A stretch of DNA of 6,710 bases, taken from contig SFQP01000073.1 of assembly GCA_004562975.1 (NCBI GenBank), positions 1 through 6,710 on the forward strand. The letters are read 5' to 3'. Origin of the DNA: a bacterium (GTDB lineage: Bacteria > Bacteroidota > Bacteroidia > Bacteroidales > Bacteroidaceae). Below are positions 1-5,698 of the stretch, in pieces. The notes beneath the pieces are model-generated. The model ran no database searches, had not been told where the DNA came from, and saw only the letters and a list, made by a program, of their open reading frames with translations. The position numbers and the translations under genes were made by a program. How positions within the stretch are numbered: position 1 is the stretch's first letter; each line of letters starts with the position of its first letter.

Positions 1-1
1 A

Positions 2-172
2 ATTCGCCACACAGAAGAGCCGCAGCGGGGCGTGGCGCGTTTCGCCCCTGACAGGCGCGTTGAAATCACTGCCGCCAAGCCGGTACAGGGCATTGCGCCA
101 GGACAGTTCGGCGTGCTCTACACCGCCGATGGCCGGATATGTGCCGGCAGCGGTGAAATCAGAACGCCCTGA
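2..172 (+). CDS. mnmA: tRNA-specific 2-thiouridylase MnmA, C-terminal fragment
   Basis: This is the last 56 codons of a gene that enters from the left edge and ends at TGA 170-172. MnmA transfers sulfur to U34 of tRNA-Glu, -Lys and -Gln, using ATP and a relayed persulfide. The visible piece matches the C-terminal beta-barrel domain. It begins IRHTEEP, continues with a strand reading VEITAAKPVQGIAPGQ, and ends with FGVLYTADGRICAGSGEI. The APGQ..V.Y....(C).G.G.I signature is the usual MnmA ending. The ATP-pyrophosphatase motif and the catalytic cysteines would lie outside the window, so activity cannot be judged. The gene is convergent with dnaB, with 40 nt between the stops. Identification rests on recognising the motif in a short fragment. 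Confidence 0.85.
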   Translation: MRHTEEPQRGVARFAPDRRVEITAAKPVQGIAPGQFGVLYTADGRICAGSGEIRTP

Positions 173-174
173 GG

Positions 175-192
175 CGGACAGGCGGATGTCCG
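175..192. terminator. hairpin between convergent mnmA and dnaB
   Basis: In the 40-nt gap between the two stop codons, CGGACA (175-180) can pair with TGTCCG (187-192) around a 6-nt loop. There is no T-tract on either side, so this is not a canonical intrinsic terminator. It could serve as a bidirectional stop or 3'-end stabiliser. The placement is suggestive, but the stem is short and the region is GC-rich, so it could be chance. Confidence 0.3.
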
Positions 193-212
193 GCACAGGG
201 CGTTCAACATGT

Positions 213-1814
213 TCAATAGGCTGCATTGTCCGACGATGGCGGCGGGAATGGCATATCGGGTGGCAAGGGCACGTTCTCGAGCGTGGGAGGCGGCAACTGG
301 CTGTCGGCATTGACGCGCGAGGCGATGATGCCGGCAGGCGGCGCGTCGCCCTTGGAAGTGCCGCCGGCAGGTGCTTCCTCGGCTGGAACAGCCGAAAAAT
401 CCTCGTCCTCCGGATTCTGGAAACGTGCATACTCGCCCCGGAAGGTCAGCAGCACGTTGCCCACCGCACCGTTACGGTGCTTGGCGATGATGATTTCGGC
501 CTTTCCGCGCAGGTCGCGCCCCGCCTCGTCCTGATAAATTTTGTAGTATTCCGGACGGTGGATGAAGAGCACCATGTCGGCATCCTGCTCAATGGCACCC
601 GATTCGCGGAGGTCGGAAAGCTGCGGGCGTTTGTCGCTGCCCTCGCGGTTTTCCACCCCACGGTTCAGCTGCGAGAGGGCAAGGATAGGGATGTTCAGCT
701 CCTTGGCCAACCCTTTGAGCGAACGAGAAATGGTGGACACCTCCTCCTGGCGGCTGCCGAACGACATTCCCGAGGCGTTCATCAGCTGCAGGTAGTCAAT
801 CATGATGACCCTGACCCCATGCTCGCGGACCAACCGGCGTGCCTTGGTGCGCAACTCGAAAACGGAGAGCGAGGGCGTGTCGTCCACATAGAGCGGCGCG
901 CCGATGAGCTGGTTAATACGCTGGTCGAGTTGCCGCCACTCCCAAGTCTTGAGCTGGCCGTTCTTGATGATTTCGCCCTTGATTTCGCACACGTTGACGA
1001 TGAGGCGGTTCACCAGCTGCACATTGGACATTTCGAGCGAGAAGAGCGCAACGGGCAACTGCTGGTCAACGGCAATGTTCTTGGCCATACTGAGAGCGAA
1101 TGCCGTCTTACCCATGGCCGGACGTGCCGCCAGGATGACGAGGTCAGAATTCTGCCATCCCGCCGTGATTTTGTCCAGCGCGTGGAACCCCGAGGCGATG
1201 CCGCTCATGCCGTCGGCGCGTGCGGCGGCCTTACGGAGCATTTCGTAAGCTTCGTGAATGACGGGGTCAATCTGCGTGTAGTCTTTCTTGAGGTTGGTCT
1301 GCGACAGTTCAAAGAGTTCCCCTTCAGCCTGCTGCATGAGTTCGTCAACATCCTGCGTGGGGTCGAACGCCTTGGTCTGTATGTGACTGGTGTAGGTGAT
1401 GAGCGCGCGTGCCGTAGCCTTCTGGGCAATGATGAGCGCGTGGTACTCAATGTGGGCTGACGAGGCCACCATTCCGCTGAGCTGCGCGATATACGGCGGG
1501 CCACCCACCTCATCGAGTTTCCCGATCTTGCTCAGCTGGTCGGTGACTGTGAGGATGTCGAGCGGCTTTTCCTCCATGTTTAGTTGCCTTATGGCCTCGT
1601 AGATGGTGCGGTGGCGCGGGTCGTAGAAACTTTCAGGCTTCAGGATTTCGCTTACCTGATAATAGGCATCCTTTTCTATCATGAGCGCACCGAGCACAGC
1701 CTGCTCAAATTCGACGGCCTGGGGTTGCACATGGGCATAATCTTCGGGAAAGGGGCCGGGCGGCTGTGCCGCGCCTCGGCGGCGATTAGCGGGATGTTGG
1801 GGAGAGGAGGGCAT
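213..1814 (-). CDS. dnaB: replicative DNA helicase DnaB
   Basis: This 533-aa protein is the hexameric helicase that unwinds the fork 5' to 3' and recruits DnaG primase. After a basic, proline-rich leader (1-28), the N-terminal helical domain begins at QAVEFEQAVLGALM (about 32-45), followed by a linker to about residue 200. The RecA-like motor carries Walker A ARPAMGKT (230-237), SLEM (259-262), Walker B VIMIDYLQL (336-344, D340), sensor ILALSQLNRGVENR (377-390), SDLRESGAIEQDAD (400-413), and the KHRNG arginine-finger loop (445-449). All key residues are intact and there is no intein. A tail of about 65 residues beyond the motor, rich in Pro, Ala, Glu and Asp, is probably disordered. The start follows an A/T-rich leader without a Shine-Dalgarno motif. 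No TAnnTTTG promoter is visible in the spacer upstream. A 466-codon open frame on the opposite strand is a shadow. Confidence 0.98.
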   Translation of the reverse strand: MPSSPQHPANRRRGAAQPPGPFPEDYAHVQPQAVEFEQAVLGALMIEKDAYYQVSEILKPESFYDPRHRTIYEAIRQLNMEEKPLDILTVTDQLSKIGKLDEVGGPPYIAQLSGMVASSAHIEYHALIIAQKATARALITYTSHIQTKAFDPTQDVDELMQQAEGELFELSQTNLKKDYTQIDPVIHEAYEMLRKAAARADGMSGIASGFHALDKITAGWQNSDLVILAARPAMGKTAFALSMAKNIAVDQQLPVALFSLEMSNVQLVNRLIVNVCEIKGEIIKNGQLKTWEWRQLDQRINQLIGAPLYVDDTPSLSVFELRTKARRLVREHGVRVIMIDYLQLMNASGMSFGSRQEEVSTISRSLKGLAKELNIPILALSQLNRGVENREGSDKRPQLSDLRESGAIEQDADMVLFIHRPEYYKIYQDEAGRDLRGKAEIIIAKHRNGAVGNVLLTFRGEYARFQNPEDEDFSAVPAEEAPAGGTSKGDAPPAGIIASRVNADSQLPPPTLENVPLPPDMPFPPPSSDNAAY

Positions 1815-1994
1815 CTATTTTAATGAGATAATGTAAAATGTATAATGTATAATGAGGGCTACGCCGTGACTAATGTACAATTTATAATTTAAAATTTATA
1901 ATGAAGCCTGCGGCCATGAAGTCGGCGGTGCATCGTCCTGTATGTCGGTCGTAGACCTCATTATAAATTAAGCATTATAAATTCAAAATTGCCT
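1815..1994. other. repeat-rich spacer between dnaB and the lipoprotein gene
   Basis: This 180-nt spacer has no gene. From left to right it holds an AT-rich run of TATAATG-like units (about 1826-1855), the block AATGAGGGCTACGCC (1851-1865), a second AT tract (1872-1901), a GC-rich block with the long inverted-repeat copy (to 1958), and a third AT tract (1959-1990) with ATTATAAATT occurring twice. It serves as the 5' region of dnaB and the 3' region of the lipoprotein gene, both on the minus strand. I could find neither a consensus Bacteroidetes promoter for dnaB nor a clear intrinsic terminator for the lipoprotein gene. Confidence 0.7.
1879..1958 (+). repeat. intergenic repeat element, copy 1 (inverted partner at 3612-3701)
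   Basis: The element starts with an AT tract containing AATTTATAATTT (1879-1890), continues with AATGAAGCCTGCGGCC (1900-1915), and ends with a 26-bp core (1933-1958). That core is the exact reverse complement of 3612-3637. It ends in a small hairpin, GGTC-GTA-GACC (1947-1957). The AT tract and the AATGAAG block also recur in the partner copy at about the same distance from the core. The match therefore spans roughly 80 bp, perfect only at the core. There is no open frame and no transposase. It could be a non-autonomous repeat or a shared transcript-end signal. Its family is not known to me. Confidence 0.85.
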
Positions 1995-3464
1995 TCACCG
2001 TGTGGACAGGCATCCCATGTCGGGCTTCTGCTTGCGCGGACGCCCCAGGCGGTCAAGGGGATAAGTGGTTGCGGTGATTTCCGCATTGGCCGTACCCACG
2101 GCCTTCGACCGCGCGTCAAGCTCAAAACTAAAGACCAGACGGTCAAGGTCGGGCGCAGGAGTGAAGTTCTTTTCGCGGATGTAGACGGTGTCGCCGGGAG
2201 CGGCGGTGCCATCATCCACATCCCACAGGCAGTCCATCAGCCGCTGGTCCTTCTCCTCGGTGGGAGGCGTGTTGATCAGACAGTTGAAGAAGGCGTAGTT
2301 GAACGCGTCATCCGGGTTGTCCTTGTTCTGGCTGCCCATGATTTCATCGTTTTGGTAACCCGTCACGATGCAGTTGGCCAGCTGGAGCGAATGGATGGGC
2401 AGGCGGATAGAGCCGTCGTAGTTGGCGAAATCGAGTGCCACGCCCTTGCCTCCCGTGAAGACATAGAAACGGGCGATGGTGGTATGTACCAATGTGACAT
2501 CGCCGCCACGGACGTGCAGGCAGTCCCCGCCTGCATTGGAGAGCTGGCTGTTCCCCACATATACCTGCGCCATGCGGATGTCCAGCCCGTGCCCCGTGGT
2601 GTTGTGGACAACGGAATTTTCCATGACCAATTTGGTGCGCGCCACGTCGGAGGAGTCTACGCGCACGCCCCATGCGCCGCTGTGGATGTCAGCATAACTG
2701 AAGTAGTTGTCGTACGAGTCACCGGCCAACACCACGCCTCCCCACTGACCGGGGATGCGGTCGTAGGGCTGGTTGGTGAACATATTGCCCATACGGTCAC
2801 CACGCAGCACGACGGGACGGCCGAGCGTACCCATCATCTGCAACGAGCCGTGGACGACAAGGCTGGCCCCAGGGTGGAACCAGAGCCGTGTGTCAGCATC
2901 GAGCACCAAGGTCTGGCCGGCTTCCACGACGAGGCTGTCCATGATGAGGTAGGGACGCGGCGAACGGAACACGGTGGGTTCACTCACACGGTGCCCCGTA
3001 AGGGTGACGACCGTCTGCCCCGAGGCAGTGAGCACCACCTCCTGCTCCACACCGGCCTCGGTGGTGAACAGCAACTTGTCCTCTGCGTAGACAGGGAGGT
3101 CGCTGTCGGCCTCGGGCAAATTGGCCATGAGCCAGACCACCATGCTGTCGTGCGCGGCGATTTCAAAATCTGCAGCCTCGCCACCGGACAAAGGCGTACC
3201 GTCCACATTGACCTTGAAGGGCGATGCGGCTCCTGAAGCCAAACGTACCTGCGGTATGCGCACGGCCTTGGAGGCGTGGTTGTAGACCGTGAAACTGTAC
3301 GTGCTGGTGGGCGTTCCGCTGATGATGGTGTCGAAAGCTACGGTGTCCGTGCTGAAAGCCAGAACATCGGAAGGGGAAAGGGTATAGTCCTCATCCTTCA
3401 GGCACGAAGCGAACAGCCCAGCCGCACAAAGCAAAAGGAAAAGAAAGGTGCGCGTCGGGGACAT
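1995..3464 (-). CDS. predicted lipoprotein with right-handed parallel beta-helix
   Basis: This 489-aa protein begins with a lipoprotein signal: MSPTRT, a hydrophobic run, and lipobox LFAS-C21, followed by acidic residues (KDEDY). Residues about 36-152 look like an all-beta, Ig/ASH-like domain (VAFDTIISG, YSFTVYNHASKAVRIPQV). Residues about 165-410 resemble the short strand-turn rungs of a pectate-lyase-type beta-helix: LVVEAGQTLVLD, SLVVHGSLQMMG, the GQWGGVVLAG rung near 239-248, and N-rich turns. The C-terminus LDRLGRPRKQKPDMGC (470-485) matches the closing motif common in Bacteroidetes proteins of this type. I see no convincing catalytic residues, so a carbohydrate-binding or structural role is as likely as lyase activity. 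I chose ATG at 3464. An in-frame ATG at 3521 would put a 19-residue extension, encoded by an AT repeat, ahead of the signal peptide. The gene lies alone between inverted repeats. No consensus promoter was found. Confidence 0.88.
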   Translation of the reverse strand: MSPTRTFLFLLLCAAGLFASCLKDEDYTLSPSDVLAFSTDTVAFDTIISGTPTSTYSFTVYNHASKAVRIPQVRLASGAASPFKVNVDGTPLSGGEAADFEIAAHDSMVVWLMANLPEADSDLPVYAEDKLLFTTEAGVEQEVVLTASGQTVVTLTGHRVSEPTVFRSPRPYLIMDSLVVEAGQTLVLDADTRLWFHPGASLVVHGSLQMMGTLGRPVVLRGDRMGNMFTNQPYDRIPGQWGGVVLAGDSYDNYFSYADIHSGAWGVRVDSSDVARTKLVMENSVVHNTTGHGLDIRMAQVYVGNSQLSNAGGDCLHVRGGDVTLVHTTIARFYVFTGGKGVALDFANYDGSIRLPIHSLQLANCIVTGYQNDEIMGSQNKDNPDDAFNYAFFNCLINTPPTEEKDQRLMDCLWDVDDGTAAPGDTVYIREKNFTPAPDLDRLVFSFELDARSKAVGTANAEITATTYPLDRLGRPRKQKPDMGCLSTR

Positions 3465-3469
3465 GGTAG

Positions 3470-3491
3470 TAATGAATAATTGTTTAATGAA
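3470..3491. repeat. 22-bp AT-rich direct repeat, copy 1
   Basis: These 22 bases are identical to 6518-6539, about 3 kb away. The unit contains TGAATAATTG followed by TTTAATGAA, and here it is extended by a further AATGAATAATGA (3492-3503). It lies immediately upstream of the lipoprotein start at 3464, so it would form part of that gene's leader. Similar ATTATTCATT-type tracts fill the other spacers. It probably belongs to a dispersed low-complexity intergenic repeat family. No function can be read from it. Confidence 0.85.
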
Positions 3492-3552
3492 CAATGAATA
3501 ATGAGGTCTGACGACGTTCATCGATTTATAATGTACAATTTATAATTACATA

Positions 3553-3609
3553 TGTTCGGCTGCGGATCGGCAATTTAAGCAAGCTTATTGCACTCGCCTT
3601 GCACGAACA
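3553..3609 (+). repeat. hairpin module copy C (related to copies A and B at 5186-5355)
   Basis: This copy contains a GCAAT...ATTGC hairpin (3570-3591) with inner arms AAGC/GCTT, followed by TCGCCTTGCAC (3594-3604). That 11-mer is the exact reverse complement of three sites upstream of pepD. Outer arms TGTTCG (3553-3558) and CGAACA (3604-3609) also pair. Order and spacing match copies A and B, but the orientation is opposite. The sequence after the 11-mer (GAACATTAGG) lacks a TAnnTTTG box, so this copy does not look like an active promoter. It would otherwise point into the 3' end of pepD. Confidence 0.8.
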
Positions 3610-3611
3610 TT

Positions 3612-3701
3612 AGGTCTACGACCGACATACAGGACGAAACTGAACTGCCGCCACCATTGGCGTAGCCTTCATTGTAAATTATAAATTGTAAATTATAAAT
3701 T
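3612..3701 (-). repeat. intergenic repeat element, copy 2 (inverted partner of 1879-1958)
   Basis: The 26-bp core at 3612-3637 is an exact inverted match to 1933-1958. On the minus strand it is preceded by AATGAAGGCTACGCC (plus 3659-3673) and by AT tracts containing AATTTATAATTT twice, as in copy 1. The segment between the AATGAAG block and the core is only loosely similar. It lies between the lipoprotein gene and the 3' end of pepD and abuts hairpin module C. Together the two copies bracket about 1.65 kb containing the lipoprotein gene. Confidence 0.85.
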
Positions 3702-3702
3702 G
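3675..3702. repeat. 14-bp perfect tandem repeat (two units)
   Basis: The unit TAAATTATAAATTG occurs twice in direct succession (3675-3688 and 3689-3702), ending 2 nt from the pepD stop codon. It forms the AT-rich end of repeat copy 2. Two-unit AT tandems can change copy number by slippage. No coding or regulatory role is evident. Confidence 0.85.
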
Positions 3703-3704
3703 CC

Positions 3705-5156
3705 TCACACCCTCTTCAGGATATCCAGCAAGTGATCCCAAACCATCTGGACCGTGGGGATGAGCAGCCGCTCGTCGGGCGAGTGGACACCGCGCAGGGT
3801 CGGTCCGAAGCTGACCATGTCGAGGCCAGGATATTTCTCGGAGAACAGTCCGCACTCCAGTCCCGCATGGATGGCCAAGATGAGAGGCTCCTTGCCGAAG
3901 AGGCTGAGGTAACTTTCGCGAGCTATCTTCACAATCTCGCTGTTCGGGTTCAGCTTCCATCCGGGATACCCCTCATTGGTAAGCACTTCCGCCCCACCCA
4001 ACTCAAAAGCGGCACGTACCACACCGGCCATGTGCTGACAGGCACTGCCGATACTGCTGCGCTGGCTGGTAGTGACAACCACCTTGTCGTCCTCCACGTG
4101 GATGCTGGCCAGGTTGGTAGAGGTTTCCACCAGTTTTTCCATGTCCTGACTCATGGCAAACACACCATTGTAGACGGCATGGAGCGACAGCAGCATCCGG
4201 CGCATCCGTTCGGGCTCAAGGCAAAGGGCAGCAGGTTCCTGGCTGTCGAGCGTGAATTGAATCTGCTTTTCGGTCACGGAAAATTCCTCCTCCACGGCAG
4301 CTGCAAAAAGATTGAGGTCAATGCGTACCTGTTCCTTCTCCTTGAAGGGTACGGCGCAGATGGCGTAACCCTCGCGGGGGATGGCATTGTGCAAACCGCC
4401 GCTCTGGATATCCACCAGACGCAAATCGGTCTTTTCCATCAGCTGGCAGAGGAAACGCACCAAAATCTTGTTGGCATTGCCCCGCTTCTTGTTGATGTCG
4501 TCTCCCGAGTGGCCGCCCGTCAGCCCCTTCACCCCCACGCGGAACGTGTAATAACCCTCGGGCATTGCCACTGTAGGGAAAGGATAGGTGGCCGTGGTGC
4601 GCACGCCACCGGCACAGCTCACGAAAATCTGTCCTTCGTCCTCAGAGTCCAGATTGATGAGGTAATCCCCCTTCATGAAATCACCCTTCATTCCCATGGC
4701 ACCAGTCAGTCCCGTTTCCTCGTCGCGGGTAAACACGCACTGGATGGGACCATGCTCAATGTCGTCAGATTTCAGGATAGCCATCTGCATGGCCACGCCG
4801 ATACCATCGTCCGCCCCGAGCGTCGTGCCCTTCGCACAAAGCCATTCCCCGTCGATGTAAGTTTGGATGGCATCATTGTCGAAGTCAAAGTCAACGTCCT
4901 TATTCTTCTCGCAAACCATGTCCATGTGGCTTTGTAGTATCACAGTCTTGCGGTTTTCATAGCCCGGCGTTGCCGGTTTGCTGATACACACGTTACCCGT
5001 TTCGTCCACCACGGTAGGCAGCCCCAGTCCCTCTCCGAAGGCTTTCAGGAAAGCGATCATCTTCTCTTCACGTTTAGAAGGACGGGGAATCCGGTTGATT
5101 TCAGCGAAGCAGTCAAATACGATGCCCGGCTGTAAAAGGTCTTGGTTGTTCATCAT
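3705..5156 (-). CDS. pepD: aminoacyl-histidine dipeptidase (cytosol non-specific dipeptidase) PepD
   Basis: This 483-aa cytoplasmic dizinc peptidase of family M20 hydrolyses Xaa-His and many other dipeptides, recycling peptide-derived amino acids. The metal centre is complete: H77 and D79 in SHMDM, bridging D116 in GADDGIG, E146 (general base) and E147 in RDEETG, D170 in INLDSED, and H458 in RGVHSPDE. As I recall them, the Vibrio PepD ligands are H80, D119, E150, D173 and H461, a constant offset of three, which argues strongly for a functional enzyme. The dimerisation or lid domain occupies roughly residues 205-385, with GGHSGDDI just before it. Length is normal for the family. The start has two consecutive ATGs (5151-5156), and I give the first. 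A promoter lies about 30 nt upstream and the gene is probably monocistronic. A 401-codon antisense frame is a shadow. Confidence 0.97.
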   Translation of the reverse strand: MMNNQDLLQPGIVFDCFAEINRIPRPSKREEKMIAFLKAFGEGLGLPTVVDETGNVCISKPATPGYENRKTVILQSHMDMVCEKNKDVDFDFDNDAIQTYIDGEWLCAKGTTLGADDGIGVAMQMAILKSDDIEHGPIQCVFTRDEETGLTGAMGMKGDFMKGDYLINLDSEDEGQIFVSCAGGVRTTATYPFPTVAMPEGYYTFRVGVKGLTGGHSGDDINKKRGNANKILVRFLCQLMEKTDLRLVDIQSGGLHNAIPREGYAICAVPFKEKEQVRIDLNLFAAAVEEEFSVTEKQIQFTLDSQEPAALCLEPERMRRMLLSLHAVYNGVFAMSQDMEKLVETSTNLASIHVEDDKVVVTTSQRSSIGSACQHMAGVVRAAFELGGAEVLTNEGYPGWKLNPNSEIVKIARESYLSLFGKEPLILAIHAGLECGLFSEKYPGLDMVSFGPTLRGVHSPDERLLIPTVQMVWDHLLDILKRV

Positions 5157-5185
5157 GTACAGGAATTTTGTTTACTTTTGCAGCC

Positions 5186-5268
5186 GCAAAGTTAGTGCAA
5201 GGCGAAAGCAATGGAAAGAAAAAGCGCAGATTTTTATTTACATTGCTGAGCCACAGCCTAACTAATGA
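5186..5268 (-). repeat. promoter-associated hairpin module, copy A
   Basis: On the plus strand the order is: -7 box complement, GTGCAAGGCGA (5195-5205), hairpin (5208-5246), GAGCCACAGCC (5248-5258), CTAATGA (5262-5268). The hairpin pairs GCAATG with CATTGC, AAA with TTT, and AAAAA with TTTTT, separated by two single G/A mismatches, around a 7-nt loop (5224-5230). Copy B repeats the same order of parts with a different inner stem. Arms are retained while bases differ, which suggests that structure or symmetry matters. Confidence 0.82.
5187..5217 (-). promoter_or_regulatory. pepD promoter (Bacteroidetes type)
   Basis: On the minus strand, TAACTTTG (plus 5187-5194) matches the Bacteroidetes -7 box TAnnTTTG exactly and is followed by CGGC. 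A -33-like TTTC (plus 5214-5217, one mismatch from TTTG) lies 19 nt upstream, the expected spacing. Transcription would start near 5180, leaving a leader of roughly 25 nt before the pepD ATG at 5156. The -33 element sits inside the left arm of a long imperfect inverted repeat (5208-5246), which could allow a regulator or DNA structure to influence the promoter. Confidence 0.8.
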
Positions 5269-5275
5269 AAAATTA

Positions 5276-5355
5276 GTGCAAGGCGAATGTTTGTGCAAGG
5301 CGAGAGCAATAAAAGCCTGCTTTTAATTGCCGAGCCGCACCCGTTCATCTAATGA
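5276..5355 (-). repeat. promoter-associated hairpin module, copy B (with an extra half unit)
   Basis: GTGCAAGGCGA occurs twice here (5276-5286 and 5293-5303). A hairpin follows (5306-5330): GCAAT plus AAAAGC, a 2-nt loop, then GCTTTT plus ATTGC with one bulged A. It ends with GAGCCGCACCC (5332-5342) and CTAATGA (5349-5355). The first half unit shares 15 bp with copy A (TTAGTGCAAGGCGAA at 5192-5206 and 5273-5287). On the minus strand the half unit is followed by TAATTTTT, one base short of the -7 consensus, so a weak second pepD promoter is conceivable. Confidence 0.8.
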
Positions 5356-5372
5356 TTTTGAATTAATGATTA

Positions 5373-5443
5373 CTGATTTGACTGAAAAAATCAGAATTAT
5401 CAGAAAAATCCGTAATCAGAAAGAGACTGACATCTGTAATCAG
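5373..5443. repeat. cluster of ATCAG repeats upstream of the small membrane protein gene
   Basis: Within 71 nt, ATCAG occurs at 5390, 5399, 5415 and 5439, the last two as TAATCAG (5413-5419, 5437-5443). The complement CTGAT is at 5373. CTGATTT (5373-5379) and AAATCAG (5388-5394) form an inverted repeat around 8 nt. The cluster lies in the likely promoter region of the 5470 gene, where no consensus TAnnTTTG promoter is visible. It could be a regulator-binding array or simply AT-rich repetition. Confidence 0.4.
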
Positions 5444-5469
5444 ACATTGTACATTAAAAAAGATGCCCC

Positions 5470-5676
5470 ATGTTCCCCTTTCTCCTTAGCCTCCTGCTCA
5501 TTGCCGTCAGCATAGCATTGCTATCCGTCCGCCTATTCGTGGGGAAAAGCTTTGTCAGGACCCACACAAGCCAGAACAAAGCCATGCGCGAACGCGGCAT
5601 TGGTTGCGTACAGTCACAGGACGCAGCAGCAAGAAGAAGCAAACCCACAGCCGTCCATGAACGCAGAAAACCGTAA
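5470..5676 (+). CDS. small single-pass membrane protein, uncharacterised
   Basis: This 68-aa protein opens with one hydrophobic segment (about residues 2-24, MFPFLLSLLLIAVSIALLSV...), then a basic patch. A soluble tail follows with HTSQNKAMRERGIGCVQSQD (about 32-51) and a basic C-terminus. From memory, short Bacteroidetes proteins with this shape and a similar N-K-A-hydrophobic-R-x-x-G-I-x-C-x-Q-S-Q-D stretch exist, but I cannot give a family name. It precedes the OmpH-like lipoprotein gene by 22 nt on the same strand, so the two are probably co-transcribed and may share an envelope role. An ATG at 5463 is in another frame. I chose 5470 because it places the membrane segment at the N-terminus. 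The single cysteine (C46) in the tail might have a redox or metal role. The function is unknown. Confidence 0.75.
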   Translation: MFPFLLSLLLIAVSIALLSVRLFVGKSFVRTHTSQNKAMRERGIGCVQSQDAAARRSKPTAVHERRKP

Positions 5677-5698
5677 AAAAACAAAACAACCATACAAC

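Noticed and set aside
60..1460. Open frame of 466 codons on the plus strand opposite dnaB
   Set aside because: It is entirely antisense to an intact DnaB and overlaps the mnmA end. Its translation is rich in Arg, Val, His and Gly with no domain pattern. It follows from GC-rich codon use on the other strand.
1815..1994. Possible insertion sequence remnant in the spacer
   Set aside because: There is no transposase fragment, target duplication or terminal repeat pair around the spacer itself. It is described as a repeat element instead.
1989..3236. Open frame of 415 codons opposite the beta-helix lipoprotein gene
   Set aside because: Antisense to a gene with a clear signal peptide and domain structure. 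Low-complexity Val/His/Arg-rich translation and no recognisable motif.
3465..3521. Upstream in-frame start for the beta-helix lipoprotein
   Set aside because: The extra 19 residues are encoded by a dispersed AT-rich repeat and would displace the signal peptide from the N-terminus.
3732..4937. Open frame of 401 codons opposite pepD
   Set aside because: Antisense to a PepD with every metal ligand conserved. The translation has no family signature.
5195..5303. Possible CRISPR-like array from the repeated GTGCAAGGCGA
   Set aside because: Spacing is irregular (81 and 17 nt between starts), the repeat is only 11 bp, and there are no cas genes. The pattern fits a promoter-linked module.
5552..5698. 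Upstream in-frame extension of the OmpH-like gene
   Set aside because: It would place 49 polar residues before a clear lipoprotein signal and overlap the small membrane protein gene. The start at 5699 explains the lipobox.
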